NCBI GenBank assembly: GCA_002869015.1
Contig: PKTT01000059.1
Coordinates: 1-48,595 of the forward strand
DNA length: 48,595 nucleotides
Direction of reading: 5' to 3'
Source: Deltaproteobacteria bacterium
Lineage (GTDB): Bacteria > Desulfobacterota > Deferrisomatia > Deferrisomatales > BM512
A program made the translations under genes and the position numbers. Shown here piece after piece: positions 15,688 through 24,576 of the stretch (position 1 is its first letter; every line of letters begins with the position of its first letter). The notes below the pieces were generated by a model that saw nothing but the letters and a program-made list of their open reading frames with translations, was not told the DNA's origin and did no database searches.

Positions 15688-17121
15688 ATGGCAAAGGTCA
15701 ACCAGGAGCACTTTCTAAACGACATCGTGAATTATAGGGATATCTTCGGAGCATTTGATGAGGGTGTCATAATCACGGACAAAAATGGCCGTATTATGTT
15801 CTACAACAACACCCAGATGCATATTGACTCCGTTAAGACACCTCCCATAGGTGAGCTTATCACCTCTTTTTATCAGCTTACACGCGACACCAGCCTTATT
15901 ATGCGGTGCCTCTCTACTCAGCAGCCTATTTTGAACAAACACCTGCTCTACAAAACCCGCCTTGGACGCACGACAAACTCGCTCTGTAGCGTTTTCCCCC
16001 TCTTCAATGAGGAGGGGCTGGTCGGCTCTGTCTGCTTCGTAAGAGACTACAACCTCCTTGAAACAACTATAACTTCCGTTTGCTCAAGGGGCGAGGAGCC
16101 TTTGACCTCCAGGAATCTCCAGGGCCTTCTCACTTTCTCCGATATCATTGGTACGAGCACAGCCATATCCGAGGCTGTAAAAACGGCTAAGATGGCGGCG
16201 CTCACGCCCTCACCTGTCATGATGGTTGGTGAGACGGGAGCCGGAAAAGAGATCTTCGCCCAGGCAATGCACCAGTTCGGCCCTCGCAAAGATGCCGCAA
16301 ACGTAACAATCAACTGCGCTGCTATACCTGAAAATCTCTTAGAAGGAATTTTATTTGGCACAGTTAAAGGAGCCTTCACGGGCGCAATAGACAAACAGGG
16401 GCTCTTTGAAAAAGCGGACAACGGAACGCTCTTTCTTGATGAGATCAACTCGATGCCTCTGGGGCTGCAGGCGAAGCTGTTGAGGGTGATTCAGGAGAAA
16501 AAATTCAGGCGCGTCGGCTCCCTTGAGGAGCGCGCCATAGACGTCAAAATTTTAAGCTCTGTCAATGAGGACCCCCACGCGGCTATTGACGAGGGACGCT
16601 TAAGGGTCGACCTCTTTTATCGGCTTGGAGTCGTTTTGCTACACCTTCCCTCTTTAAGGGAGAGAAGAGAAGATATCCCCCTGCTGGCGGCAGCATTTAT
16701 TGAAAAGTTCAATAAAGCTCTTGGGAGAAACGTCGAGGGCCTCTCAAAGGGCGTTATTGAACGCTTTACTCGCCACGAATGGCCGGGAAATGTAAGGGAG
16801 CTCCAGCACATAATTGAGGGCGCGATGAACGTCGTGGGCAACCGGCGCTTAATTGATTTAAAGGACTTGCCTCCGCATATGCTTAGAGATACGGCGCCTC
16901 ACTCATTACGGCGCAGCGCCCTCAATGTGGGCGGCAGCGTAACCATTGAGGGAAATTTACGTGAAGGTCAAAGCGATTTAGAGCTCGCAGCGATCACCGC
17001 CGCTATGGAGCGCAGCAACGGGAACATTTCGCGCGCTGCGGCAGACTTGGGACTGTCTCGCCAATTGCTCCACTATAAGCTTAAAAAATATGGCCTCAAA
17101 CGGGAGGCATTCAAAATCTAG
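15688..17121 (+). CDS. PAS-containing sigma-54-dependent transcriptional activator
   Basis: A 477-aa enhancer-binding protein. A PAS-like sensing domain (about 15-130) precedes the AAA+ domain (about 150-390) with Walker A GETGAGKE (181-188), the sigma-54 contacting loop GAFTGA (228-233) and Walker B LFLDE (248-252). A Fis-type helix-turn-helix is at about 432-470 (NISRAAADLGLSRQLLHYKL). It has no receiver domain, so it should respond to a small molecule bound by PAS. The stop codon overlaps the convergent BCCT gene by four bases (CTAG). A matching sigma-54 promoter lies before the second BCCT gene, so the two transporters are its probable targets. Confidence 0.93.
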   Translation: MAKVNQEHFLNDIVNYRDIFGAFDEGVIITDKNGRIMFYNNTQMHIDSVKTPPIGELITSFYQLTRDTSLIMRCLSTQQPILNKHLLYKTRLGRTTNSLCSVFPLFNEEGLVGSVCFVRDYNLLETTITSVCSRGEEPLTSRNLQGLLTFSDIIGTSTAISEAVKTAKMAALTPSPVMMVGETGAGKEIFAQAMHQFGPRKDAANVTINCAAIPENLLEGILFGTVKGAFTGAIDKQGLFEKADNGTLFLDEINSMPLGLQAKLLRVIQEKKFRRVGSLEERAIDVKILSSVNEDPHAAIDEGRLRVDLFYRLGVVLLHLPSLRERREDIPLLAAAFIEKFNKALGRNVEGLSKGVIERFTRHEWPGNVRELQHIIEGAMNVVGNRRLIDLKDLPPHMLRDTAPHSLRRSALNVGGSVTIEGNLREGQSDLELAAITAAMERSNGNISRAAADLGLSRQLLHYKLKKYGLKREAFKI

Positions 17122-18632
17122 CTTGATTTTCCCCGGTAATCTTTAAAGAGCTCCTTCACCGTAGCTGCAAGGAGCAGCCACATAATGATAATAAAAGGAA
17201 ATGAGCCAACTATTGAGGCTGTCTGAAGTGCTTTGAGGCCACCTGCTGTCAGGAGCACGGCGGCAACTCCTCCAAGCGCTAGCCCCCAGAATATTACCAG
17301 CTTCTTATCCACTACGCTTGACCCTTCAGTTGAAAACGAGCTGATTACATAGGTAGCGGAGTCTGCCGAGGTGACGAAGAAAGAGATAATTAAAATATTA
17401 GCCAGAGATGCAAGCAGGCCAAAGGCAGGGAGATGCCTCAATGTTTCAAATAGCGCTCCTTCCAGATTGGAGGAAATCAGCGCGCCTATTTTTCCTCCCT
17501 CGAAAAGATCAATGTAAAAGGCGGTGCCTCCCAGCGTGGATGCAAAAATAAAGCTGAAAATGGCTGGCAATATTAGAACAACCAAGATGAACTCCCTAAC
17601 ACTCCGTCCCTTTGAAATTCTGGCTATAAACGCCCCTACAAATGGAGCCCACGCTATCCACCAGGCCCAGTAAAATACCGTCCAGCCACGTGTCCAACCC
17701 TCATTTCCGAAGAGCTTGGTGGTGAATGACAGGCTGGGGAGGTCGGCAAGGTATGCGCCTAACGTTGATGCGAAGGTCTCCAAAATATACTTTGATGGAC
17801 CGAAACCGGCAAAGTAGAGAAGGATGAATACCATCAGCGCCACATTAAATAAACTTAGAAACTTAATCCCTCGTTTGATGCCGCTTACAGCGGAAATTAT
17901 AAAGAGCAAAGTAATTCCCGCTATAACCAATACTTTGGCTTCACCCGTCTGGGGCATGCCAATTGAAGCGCCAAAGCCGCTTACCACTTGAAGCGCACCA
18001 AGGCCTAGGGAAGTTACAACTCCCATTATCGTCGCCCATATTGCAAGGACATCTATGGCCTTTCCAACGCCACCCCCGGCAAGCCGCTCACCGAAAAGCG
18101 GGGCAAGCGCCCGTGAAATAAGCGCTGGGCGTCCCTGTCTGAACTGAGAGAGCGCAAGCGCAAGCCCGACAACAACATATACTCCCCAGGCATGTCCACC
18201 CCAATGGAAGAAGAAGATCTCCAGCGCCATTCTAGCGGCCTCCGGGGTTCCACCATCACCCATTGGAGGCGAAGTAAAGTGCATCATGGGCTCTGCTATC
18301 GACCAAAAGACCAGCCCTATTCCCATTCCTGCACTAAAGAGCATCGAAAACCAGCTTATCCTACTAAATTCCGGCCTCTCATCATCACCTCCTAGCTTTA
18401 TTCGCCCCAGGGGCGAAAACGCTATAATTAGCGCCGCCAATAAAAAGAGGCTTACGCTCAAGAGATAAAGCCAGTCCCAGTTGCTGGTTATATTGGAGAG
18501 CACTGCATTAGCGACCTTACCGGTGGCTTTTGGATAAAGACCTCCGAAGATCAAGAAAGGTAGAGTAAGCACACAAGACCAGGCGAAGACCTTGATATCG
18601 AGATTTCTGTCCAATGGCACACGAAATTTCAT
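17118..18632 (-). CDS. BCCT-family betaine/carnitine/choline transporter
   Basis: A 504-aa, 12-helix secondary transporter. It has the canonical glycine stretch GMGIG (102-106) in LFSAGMGIGLVFWSIAEP and the family signature FYWAWWIAWAPFVGAFIARI (about 315-335), whose Trp residues form the quaternary-ammonium aromatic box. In BetP-type members this stretch goes with sodium-coupled uptake of glycine betaine or related compounds, so this is probably a sodium symporter; the substrate is not determined. It is convergent with the sigma-54 activator and 93 bases downstream of a paralogous BCCT gene whose terminator lies between them. Confidence 0.93.
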   Translation of the reverse strand: MKFRVPLDRNLDIKVFAWSCVLTLPFLIFGGLYPKATGKVANAVLSNITSNWDWLYLLSVSLFLLAALIIAFSPLGRIKLGGDDERPEFSRISWFSMLFSAGMGIGLVFWSIAEPMMHFTSPPMGDGGTPEAARMALEIFFFHWGGHAWGVYVVVGLALALSQFRQGRPALISRALAPLFGERLAGGGVGKAIDVLAIWATIMGVVTSLGLGALQVVSGFGASIGMPQTGEAKVLVIAGITLLFIISAVSGIKRGIKFLSLFNVALMVFILLYFAGFGPSKYILETFASTLGAYLADLPSLSFTTKLFGNEGWTRGWTVFYWAWWIAWAPFVGAFIARISKGRSVREFILVVLILPAIFSFIFASTLGGTAFYIDLFEGGKIGALISSNLEGALFETLRHLPAFGLLASLANILIISFFVTSADSATYVISSFSTEGSSVVDKKLVIFWGLALGGVAAVLLTAGGLKALQTASIVGSFPFIIIMWLLLAATVKELFKDYRGKSS

Positions 18633-18683
18633 ACTTAGCTCCCTTCACCTACAAATTAAATCAGCTTACACGTTTACAACAAA

Positions 18684-18716
18684 AAACTTGCGCCCCTTCT
18701 GGGGCGCTAGTTTTTA
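18684..18716 (-). terminator. Rho-independent terminator of the upstream BCCT gene
   Basis: On the minus strand, stem GCGCCCC/GGGGCGC (18701-18707 with 18690-18696) around a four-base loop is followed by AAGTTTTTTG. It sits 10 bases past the stop of the BCCT gene ending at 18726. The hairpin also has T residues on the plus side. Confidence 0.8.
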
Positions 18717-18725
18717 ATGCATCCG

Positions 18726-20237
18726 TTACTTTTTACCTGCCTCGCTAAGCTCCTCTTTGCGATATCGGTTCAACCCCCTGAAGGTACCGACGGTAACCGC
18801 CAGAAGGAGGAACATCAAGGGGAAGGCCGTCGCAATCGAGGCCGTTTGTATGGCCTTCAGGCTGCCCGTTCCTGCAAGCACGGCTGCGAATGCCCCAAGG
18901 GCAATGCCCCAGAATAGACGCAGATTTTTAGAGGGATTCTCCTTGCCTGAGACGAACATCGCAAGCGCCAGCGCAGCTGAGTTTGCGCTTGTAAGGAAGA
19001 AGGTGGCGATAAGGAAGATTATAGCTATGACGAGAACCGAAGTCATCGGGAGGTTCTGCGCTATCGCGAAGACCGCTGATTCAACGCCATTATTGTTTAT
19101 AGTCGTAGTAACGTCATAGAAAATGCCTGCGCCGCCAACTACCCCATACCATAGAAAGTTTGCGATGGTTGGTAAAATCAGCGTTGCCGCTACCGTCTGC
19201 CGGATGGAGCGCCCCTTGGAGATGCGGGCAATAAATACCGAAACAAAGGGTGCCCAGCTCATCCACCACGCCCAGTAGAAAACAGTCCAGCTGCCAAGCC
19301 AGTTGTGACCTTCGCCGGGTGCGGTGTAAAGGCTAAGGGCTAAGAAGTCGCGAAGATACTGACCGAGCGAGTTGGTTGTCAGATCAACGAAGTAAAGTGT
19401 AGGTCCGGCAATCAGGATGAATACCCATACCGCGCCAAACACATACATGTTCCAGTCACCAATTAGCTTGATCCCCTTCTCAAGACCTACGTAAACGGCC
19501 AAGGAGAAAATTGCGGTAAGTACGGCTATCACTGCATATGTCCCCCAACTTCCCATCTCTATGCCGAATTGGAAGTCGAAGCCGCTCCCCAACTGTAGAG
19601 CCACCAGGCCTGTCGTAGTAGCCATACCGCCAAGGGTTGCAAAAACCGCGAATATGTCGAGGACTTTACCCCAAGGCCCGTGGATACGATCTCCAATGAC
19701 ATAGTAAAAAGCACTGGAGAAACGGAAGGGGAGGTTCTTTGTGTAACAGGCGTGGGCAAGCGGGACCGTCAGCATTAGATATATTGCCCAAGCGCTTAGA
19801 CCCCAATGAAAGAATGAATATGTCATTGCGGCCTGAGCAGCTTCCACTGACTTAGGCTCACCGCCGTAAAAAGGAGGCGCGCTCATATAGTGATAGGCAG
19901 GCTCTGCTGGGCCCCAAAAAACGATACCCGCCGCGATCGCCGCCCCAAAAAGCATGGCAAACCAGGAAAAGTTTGAAAATTCCGGCTTATCTTCCGCTTT
20001 GCCCAACTTCATCTTTCCGTAATCAGAGCCCATCAATACAAAAGATGCGATTACCAGGATAAAAGCGGTAAGCAGGTAACACCACCCCCAGCTTTCTGTG
20101 GTCCATCCAAAGATGGCATTTATCATTGTGGACATGTTGTCGGGAAACGCTATCGCCCAAACGCAGAAGGCGATGGTGATCCCCGCCGATACCCAAGAGA
20201 CTGTCGGGTCGTAGGAACGGGTAGAATTGGTTGCCAT
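18726..20237 (-). CDS. BCCT-family transporter, variant glycine stretch
   Basis: A 503-aa paralogue of the downstream BCCT protein with the same signature FYWAWWMSWAPFVSVFIARI at about 315-335. The segment equivalent to GMGIG is AIAAG (about 101-105, within FGAAIAAGIVFWGPAEPAYHY), a change in the helix that sets cation coupling in BetP, so the coupling ion may differ from its neighbour. The substrate is presumably a betaine or other quaternary amine. The ATG start is preceded by GGAGGAAGT. A sigma-54 promoter sits 54-69 bases upstream, implying control by the activator at 15688-17121. Confidence 0.92.
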   Translation of the reverse strand: MATNSTRSYDPTVSWVSAGITIAFCVWAIAFPDNMSTMINAIFGWTTESWGWCYLLTAFILVIASFVLMGSDYGKMKLGKAEDKPEFSNFSWFAMLFGAAIAAGIVFWGPAEPAYHYMSAPPFYGGEPKSVEAAQAAMTYSFFHWGLSAWAIYLMLTVPLAHACYTKNLPFRFSSAFYYVIGDRIHGPWGKVLDIFAVFATLGGMATTTGLVALQLGSGFDFQFGIEMGSWGTYAVIAVLTAIFSLAVYVGLEKGIKLIGDWNMYVFGAVWVFILIAGPTLYFVDLTTNSLGQYLRDFLALSLYTAPGEGHNWLGSWTVFYWAWWMSWAPFVSVFIARISKGRSIRQTVAATLILPTIANFLWYGVVGGAGIFYDVTTTINNNGVESAVFAIAQNLPMTSVLVIAIIFLIATFFLTSANSAALALAMFVSGKENPSKNLRLFWGIALGAFAAVLAGTGSLKAIQTASIATAFPLMFLLLAVTVGTFRGLNRYRKEELSEAGKK

Positions 20238-20290
20238 TTTTACTTCCTCCGATGGTGTTTAATGAGCCTGCAATTAATCAAATAGCTTTT

Positions 20291-20306
20291 TGCAAGCCCC
20301 ATGCCA
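20291..20306 (-). promoter_or_regulatory. Sigma-54 (-24/-12) promoter of BCCT gene
   Basis: On the minus strand the sequence TGGCATGGGGCTTGCA matches the sigma-54 consensus TGGCACG-N4-TTGCW with one mismatch and the exact GG-N10-GC spacing. The transcript would start near 20278 and the start codon is 40 bases further. It is the clearest link between the sigma-54 activator and this transporter. Confidence 0.85.
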
Positions 20307-20410
20307 TCACACCGCTAGCGCAACATGGCAACATAAGGTGCCGTTATAAATACACTTTTACCTCCTTACCAATAAAACAGCATGAGAAAACAAGTCCCGG
20401 CGAGGCCCTT

Positions 20411-20462
20411 TGTAAAAAATATTTTCGTCACCATCAACCAGGTATTGTAAAAAAGTTTTTCA
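20411..20462. promoter_or_regulatory. Two candidate upstream activator sites for the sigma-54 regulator
   Basis: TGTAAAAAATATTTTCG (20411-20427) and TGTAAAAAAGTTTTTCA (20446-20462) are two GTAAAA-N4-TTTT boxes, 35 bases apart (about 3.3 helical turns) and about 105-170 bases upstream of the sigma-54 promoter. They match the perfect palindrome upstream of the regulator itself. This is typical placement for an enhancer. The remaining gap to 20677 shows no gene. Confidence 0.5.
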
Positions 20463-20677
20463 TCAAGAGAGGATGACTTGATAATTCAAAACACTTTGAA
20501 TTTTAAGTGGGTATTGCTGGTAGCAAGCAATCACGGGGGAAAAGGGGACACCTGTGGCGAGGAATCAGTCAAATTAATTTTACAAAACTTATTATCGCTC
20601 GCCAAAAGCGCTTGCCTAAAGATGGTCTCCTTTAGCAAAAAACTTATTTAGGATCTCACCCCCTCCTCTGTCCAACG

Positions 20678-21577
20678 CTAACCATAAATTGCGCTGACTG
20701 CAGATTCAATTGTCGGATATTCAAATTGAAACCCTGCCTCTCGCAGGCGAAGAGGGTCCATCCGCTGGCTAAAGAGCAGAACGTCTGCGAAGTCCCCTAA
20801 AAGCAGTCTTATCGCAAAGCTTGGGGCTGGAGTGAATGAAGGCCTTTTAAGCGCTCGGCCAAGCACCCTCATTAGCTCAAGTTGCCTAACGGGCGAGGGC
20901 GCTGAAAGGTTAACCGGCCCCTCTATCTCTGGCTTATCCAAAAGAAAGAGCAGGGCCCTTACGAGGTCGGCCCTGTGTATCCAGGAGAACCATTGACGCC
21001 CATTGCCCAAAGGCCCCCCAAGGAATTTGCGAGAAAGCGCTTCGAGCTTTTCAAGAGCTCCACCACCGCTATCAAGAACAATTCCAAATCTTGTAATGGC
21101 TACCTTGACACCCTTCTTCGATGCCGCGAGCGCCTCCTCCTCCCACTCTTTAGCCACAGAAGCAAGAAAATCGTCTCCAGGAGGAGCACTCTCACTTAGG
21201 AGAGCCTCACCGCCATCACCGTAATAACCAACAGCTGAGGTGGAGAGCAGTCTAAAACCGCTATTTTCGGGGATAGCTGAAACCAGATTCCGGGTAGTTA
21301 GCACCCTGGAGTCTCTTATCAACTCTTTATTTTTTTTATTCCAACGGGTGTTGATGGGAGCCCCGGCAAGGTTTATTGCGCCAAGGCACTCCTTGACCCG
21401 CTCCTGCCATACTCCCTCCGCCATTGTATTAGCTTCTACAACCTCAACTTTGGGGCCTGAGAACTTTGCTGGCTCTCCTCTTCTCACCAGCAGTATGACC
21501 TCGTGCCCTGCTTCAGTTAGCGCAGGAATAAGCGATGCCCCAACAAAACCCGTTCCGCCAGTAACCATAATCTTCAT
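20678..21577 (-). CDS. yfcH: TIGR01777-family NAD(P)-binding epimerase-like protein (YfcH)
   Basis: A 299-aa atypical short-chain dehydrogenase. The nucleotide-binding motif GGTGFVG is at 7-13. The family features 'NLAGAPINTRWNKKNKELI' (about 68-87), SRVLTTRNLV, YYGDGGEALLSE and WFSWIHRADL follow. The C-terminal part (RQLELMRVLGRALKRPSF) is the DUF1731-like tail. It usually occurs as a stand-alone gene; its function is poorly defined, with links to cell-division or cell-wall metabolism in some bacteria. The start is ATG with GGAGGGACGTC upstream. It is divergent from the arsenic genes. Confidence 0.9.
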   Translation of the reverse strand: MKIMVTGGTGFVGASLIPALTEAGHEVILLVRRGEPAKFSGPKVEVVEANTMAEGVWQERVKECLGAINLAGAPINTRWNKKNKELIRDSRVLTTRNLVSAIPENSGFRLLSTSAVGYYGDGGEALLSESAPPGDDFLASVAKEWEEEALAASKKGVKVAITRFGIVLDSGGGALEKLEALSRKFLGGPLGNGRQWFSWIHRADLVRALLFLLDKPEIEGPVNLSAPSPVRQLELMRVLGRALKRPSFTPAPSFAIRLLLGDFADVLLFSQRMDPLRLREAGFQFEYPTIESAVSAIYG

Positions 21578-21769
21578 GACGTCCCTCCAATTTTTCTATA
21601 TCAGGAAGTTTAGCCGCGTCTGTCCTTGTCGCAAATTAATGAGTAAAGGTAATGCTCTCCAATGATATTAACGTAACATTAATTTTAAACCTTCACGCTC
21701 GACAAAAAATTTATGGAAAGGTAATTTTGTCCCTCTCTAGCGATTACTTTAACCAGAAAGGTATTAGAC

Positions 21770-22186
21770 ATGAAGAGGGTTCTCTTTCTCTGCACGGGCA
21801 ACTCCTGTAGAAGCCAGATGGCTCATGGTTGGCTTGAGGAGTTGGACGCGGATAATTACGAGGTTTTCTCCGCGGGTGTCGAGACACACGGCGTTAACCC
21901 CCGCGCCATCACAGTAATGGCGGAAGCCGGAGTTGATATATCCGGTTACTCCTCAAATAAGGTTGATGAATACTTGGGGATGGATTTCGATCTACTTGTT
22001 ACGGTTTGCTCCGGAGCAAAAGAGCGTTGCCCTATCTTTTTAGGCAAGGTCAAAGAGAGGGCGCATTGGCCCTTTGAAGACCCCGCTGCGGCAACCGGAA
22101 CGGAGGATGAGATTATGGATACATTCCGAAGGGTCCGGGACGACATCAAAGCGCGCATTGAAAGCTTCCTTCAGGAGGGCTGCTAA
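21770..22186 (+). CDS. arsC: Arsenate reductase, low-molecular-weight phosphatase type
   Basis: A 138-aa protein of the thioredoxin-coupled ArsC class. The nucleophilic Cys8 lies in the P-loop CTGNSCRSQ (8-16), and the redox cysteines are Cys80 and Cys87 (VCSGAKERC). The general acid sits in WPFEDPA. It reduces arsenate to arsenite with thioredoxin. Its stop is followed within two bases by the arsenite pump gene. No ArsR gene or ArsR box is seen nearby, so control of the pair is unknown. Confidence 0.95.
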   Translation: MKRVLFLCTGNSCRSQMAHGWLEELDADNYEVFSAGVETHGVNPRAITVMAEAGVDISGYSSNKVDEYLGMDFDLLVTVCSGAKERCPIFLGKVKERAHWPFEDPAAATGTEDEIMDTFRRVRDDIKARIESFLQEGC

Positions 22187-22187
22187 T

Positions 22188-23240
22188 ATGGCTGAAAAAG
22201 TCACCGGTAAACTTTCCTTGGTTGATCGCTTTTTGACCCTTTGGATATTTCTCGCAATGGGAGTGGGTGTTGGCGCAGGGTACTTTTTCCCCGGGGTACC
22301 AAAATTCATTGACCGGTTTCAGGTTGGCGCAACCAACATCCCTATAGCTGTGGGCTTAATCCTGATGATGTATCCGCCGCTCGCTAAGGTGCGCTATGAA
22401 GAGCTTCACCGGGTCTTTGGAAATGGCAGAGTATTGGCCCTTTCACTTGTACAAAACTGGATCATCGGCCCCGTGTTGATGTTCACCCTTGCAGTTACCC
22501 TCCTCTCGGGCTACCCGCACTATATGGTTGGTCTAATAATGATTGGACTGGCACGGTGCATCGCAATGGTAATCGTCTGGAACGATCTTGCCGGTGGCGA
22601 CAGGGAATACTGCGCAGGGCTGGTCGCCTTTAACTCTCTTTTTCAAATTCTCTTTTTCACACTCTATGCGTGGTTCTTTATCACATGGCTTCCGCCCAGG
22701 CTGGGGCTGGGCGACGCTGTAGAGGTGAACATATCAATGGGAGAGGTGGCGAAGTCTGTCTTTATCTACCTTGGAATCCCTTTTTTAGGCGGAATGGCCT
22801 CCCGGTATATTGGCCTCAAGGCTAAAGGCCGTCAGTGGTATGAGGAAAAATTCATCCCGGCGATAAGCCCTATAACATTAACCGCTCTCCTCTTTACAAT
22901 TGTTGTGATGTTCAGCCTCAAAGGGGAAAACATCGTTGAGCTCCCCTTTGATGTGGTGAGGATAGCCATACCACTGACCATCTACTTTTTAGCCATGTTC
23001 TTCATATCCTTCTGGATGAGCAGAAAGGTTGGAGCAACATACGGACAGACGGTAACTCTCTCCTTTACTGCAGCCTCCAACAACTTCGAGCTCGCGATTG
23101 CGGTAGCTATAGCTGTTTTCGGCATAAATTCAGGTGAAGCCTTTGCTGCTGTGATTGGACCCCTAGTTGAAGTGCCCGTTCTAGTCATGCTTGTAAGCGT
23201 TGCGCTTCGGCTTCGCAGCAAATTTTTATCCCCCACCTAA
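22188..23240 (+). CDS. acr3: ACR3-family arsenite efflux permease
   Basis: A 350-aa, ten-helix membrane transporter of the ACR3 (Bart) type, which exports arsenite using the proton gradient. The signature helix [20 protein letters not shown] holds the conserved catalytic Cys. The start at ATG 22188 was chosen because CAGGAGGG lies just upstream; an in-frame earlier ATG at 22074 lies deep inside arsC and has no ribosome site. It is coupled with arsC, forming a two-gene arsenic resistance operon that ends at the terminator at 23251. Confidence 0.94.
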   Translation: MAEKVTGKLSLVDRFLTLWIFLAMGVGVGAGYFFPGVPKFIDRFQVGATNIPIAVGLILMMYPPLAKVRYEELHRVFGNGRVLALSLVQNWIIGPVLMFTLAVTLLSGYPHYMVGLIMIGLARCIAMVIVWNDLAGGDREYCAGLVAFNSLFQILFFTLYAWFFITWLPPRLGLGDAVEVNISMGEVAKSVFIYLGIPFLGGMASRYIGLKAKGRQWYEEKFIPAISPITLTALLFTIVVMFSLKGENIVELPFDVVRIAIPLTIYFLAMFFISFWMSRKVGATYGQTVTLSFTAASNNFELAIAVAIAVFGINSGEAFAAVIGPLVEVPVLVMLVSVALRLRSKFLSPT

Positions 23241-23250
23241 AGAGCAAATA

Positions 23251-23284
23251 AAAAAAGCCGCCCTTTAAGGGGCGGCTTTTTATT
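23251..23284. terminator. Bidirectional terminator between acr3 and thiolase
   Basis: The stem AAAAGCCGCC/GGCGGCTTTT has A- and T-rich flanks on both sides, so it serves the converging acr3 (+) and thiolase (-) transcripts. Confidence 0.9.
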
Positions 23285-23298
23285 GCTTCCTTTTTCTT

Positions 23299-24471
23299 TT
23301 ATCGCTCAACGGCTAGAGCGACACCCATACCGCCTCCAATACAGAGTGTAGCAAGACCTTTTTTAGAGTCTCTGCGCTTCATCTCATAGAGCAGTGTGGT
23401 TAGAATACGCGCTCCCGAAGCCCCGATTGGGTGACCAAGCGCAATAGCGCCGCCGTTAACATTTACTTTGTCAACATCCCAGCCCATTTCCCTGTTAACC
23501 GCTATCGCCTGAGAGGCGAATGCTTCATTTGCCTCAATAAGGTCTAGGTCGTCAACACCCCAGCCCGCCTTGGCAAGCGCAGCCTTGGAAGCAGGGATTG
23601 GCCCCGTCCCCATGATTTTGGGGTCAACGCCTCGGGTGGCCCAGCTCACAATTGTGGCTAGGGGTGTGATCCCACGCTTTGCAGCCTCCTCTTCGGTCAT
23701 CAGAACAAGCGCTGCTGCGCCGTCGTTTATGCCGGAGGCATTACCCGCCGTAACTGTTCCATCCTTTTTGAAGGCAGGCCTCAGCGCGGAGAGCGATTCA
23801 AAGGTGGTGCCAGGGGTTATGTGCTCATCATCCTCAAAGAGTACCTCTTTTCTGCGCACCTTCACGGTTAGGGGAACTATCTCCTACTTAAAGAGGCCAT
23901 CGCGCTGGGCTTTCTCTGCTTTCTGCTGTGACGCGGCTGAGAAGCGATCCTGATCCTCACGGGTAATGCCAAACTTTTCAGCTACGTTCTCAGCGGTTAT
24001 TCCCATGTGATAATTATTGAAGACGTCGGTTAGCCCGTCTTTTATCATCGTATCGACAAGCTCCCCTGACCCCATTCTGATGCCGCCGCGAAGCGGTGCG
24101 CAATGGACTGCCGCGCTCATATTCTCCTGCCCGCCTGCTATTACGATATCAGCATCGCCAAGGAGAATTGATTGACATCCGAGGGCAACCGTTCTCAATC
24201 CGGAGCCACAAACCTGATTTACGGTTATCGCCGTTGAGGTCTCCGAAAGACCTGCCGCTATAGCCGCTTGGCGAGCGGTGTTTTGTCCGCAACCAGCGGT
24301 CAAAACGTGTCCGAATATGATGTCGTTTACTTCACCGGCATCCACGCCTGCTCTCTTTAGCGCATCTTTGATCGCTGTAGCCCCAAGCTGATGGGCGGGT
24401 ACAGAGGTAAGGGTGCCGTTAAATTTGCCAACTGGCGTACGCGCCGCAGAGGCTATAACTATCTTTTTCAT
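23299..24471 (-). pseudogene. atoB: Acetyl-CoA C-acetyltransferase interrupted by an in-frame TAG
   Basis: A thiolase of otherwise perfect length (390 residues counting the stop position; family about 391). All landmarks are intact: Cys88 in QVCGSGLRTV, the NEAFASQ block, GHPIGASG with the catalytic His, and CIGGGMG. At codon 196 (minus, 23884-23886) the frame reads TTT AAG TAG GAG ATA GTT, i.e. LFK[13 protein letters not shown], exactly where homologues read FKDEIVPV. The frame is unbroken on both sides and no shift is needed. This is either a recent nonsense mutation, a suppressed UAG codon, or a sequence error. The ATG start is preceded by AGAGGAG. The role would be acetoacetyl-CoA formation or cleavage in fatty-acid or butyrate metabolism. 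Confidence 0.92.
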
Positions 24472-24576
24472 TGGATAACTCCTCTAATATTGCAATTGTC
24501 ATAAGGTAAAATTGTAAGGGCAGTTGGGTATCGACCCGGCTAAAATAGCTTTATTGTAGCTTTAAGGGAAGGCTTT

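Noticed and set aside
20231-20476. An 81-aa open frame over the BCCT promoter region
   Set aside because: It covers the sigma-54 promoter and operator repeats and has no protein features.
23884-23886. General reassignment of UAG in this organism
   Set aside because: TAG ends several intact genes (recF, pilA, sigma-54 activator, GGDEF gene, a BCCT gene), so a genome-wide sense meaning is unlikely; only site-specific suppression remains possible.
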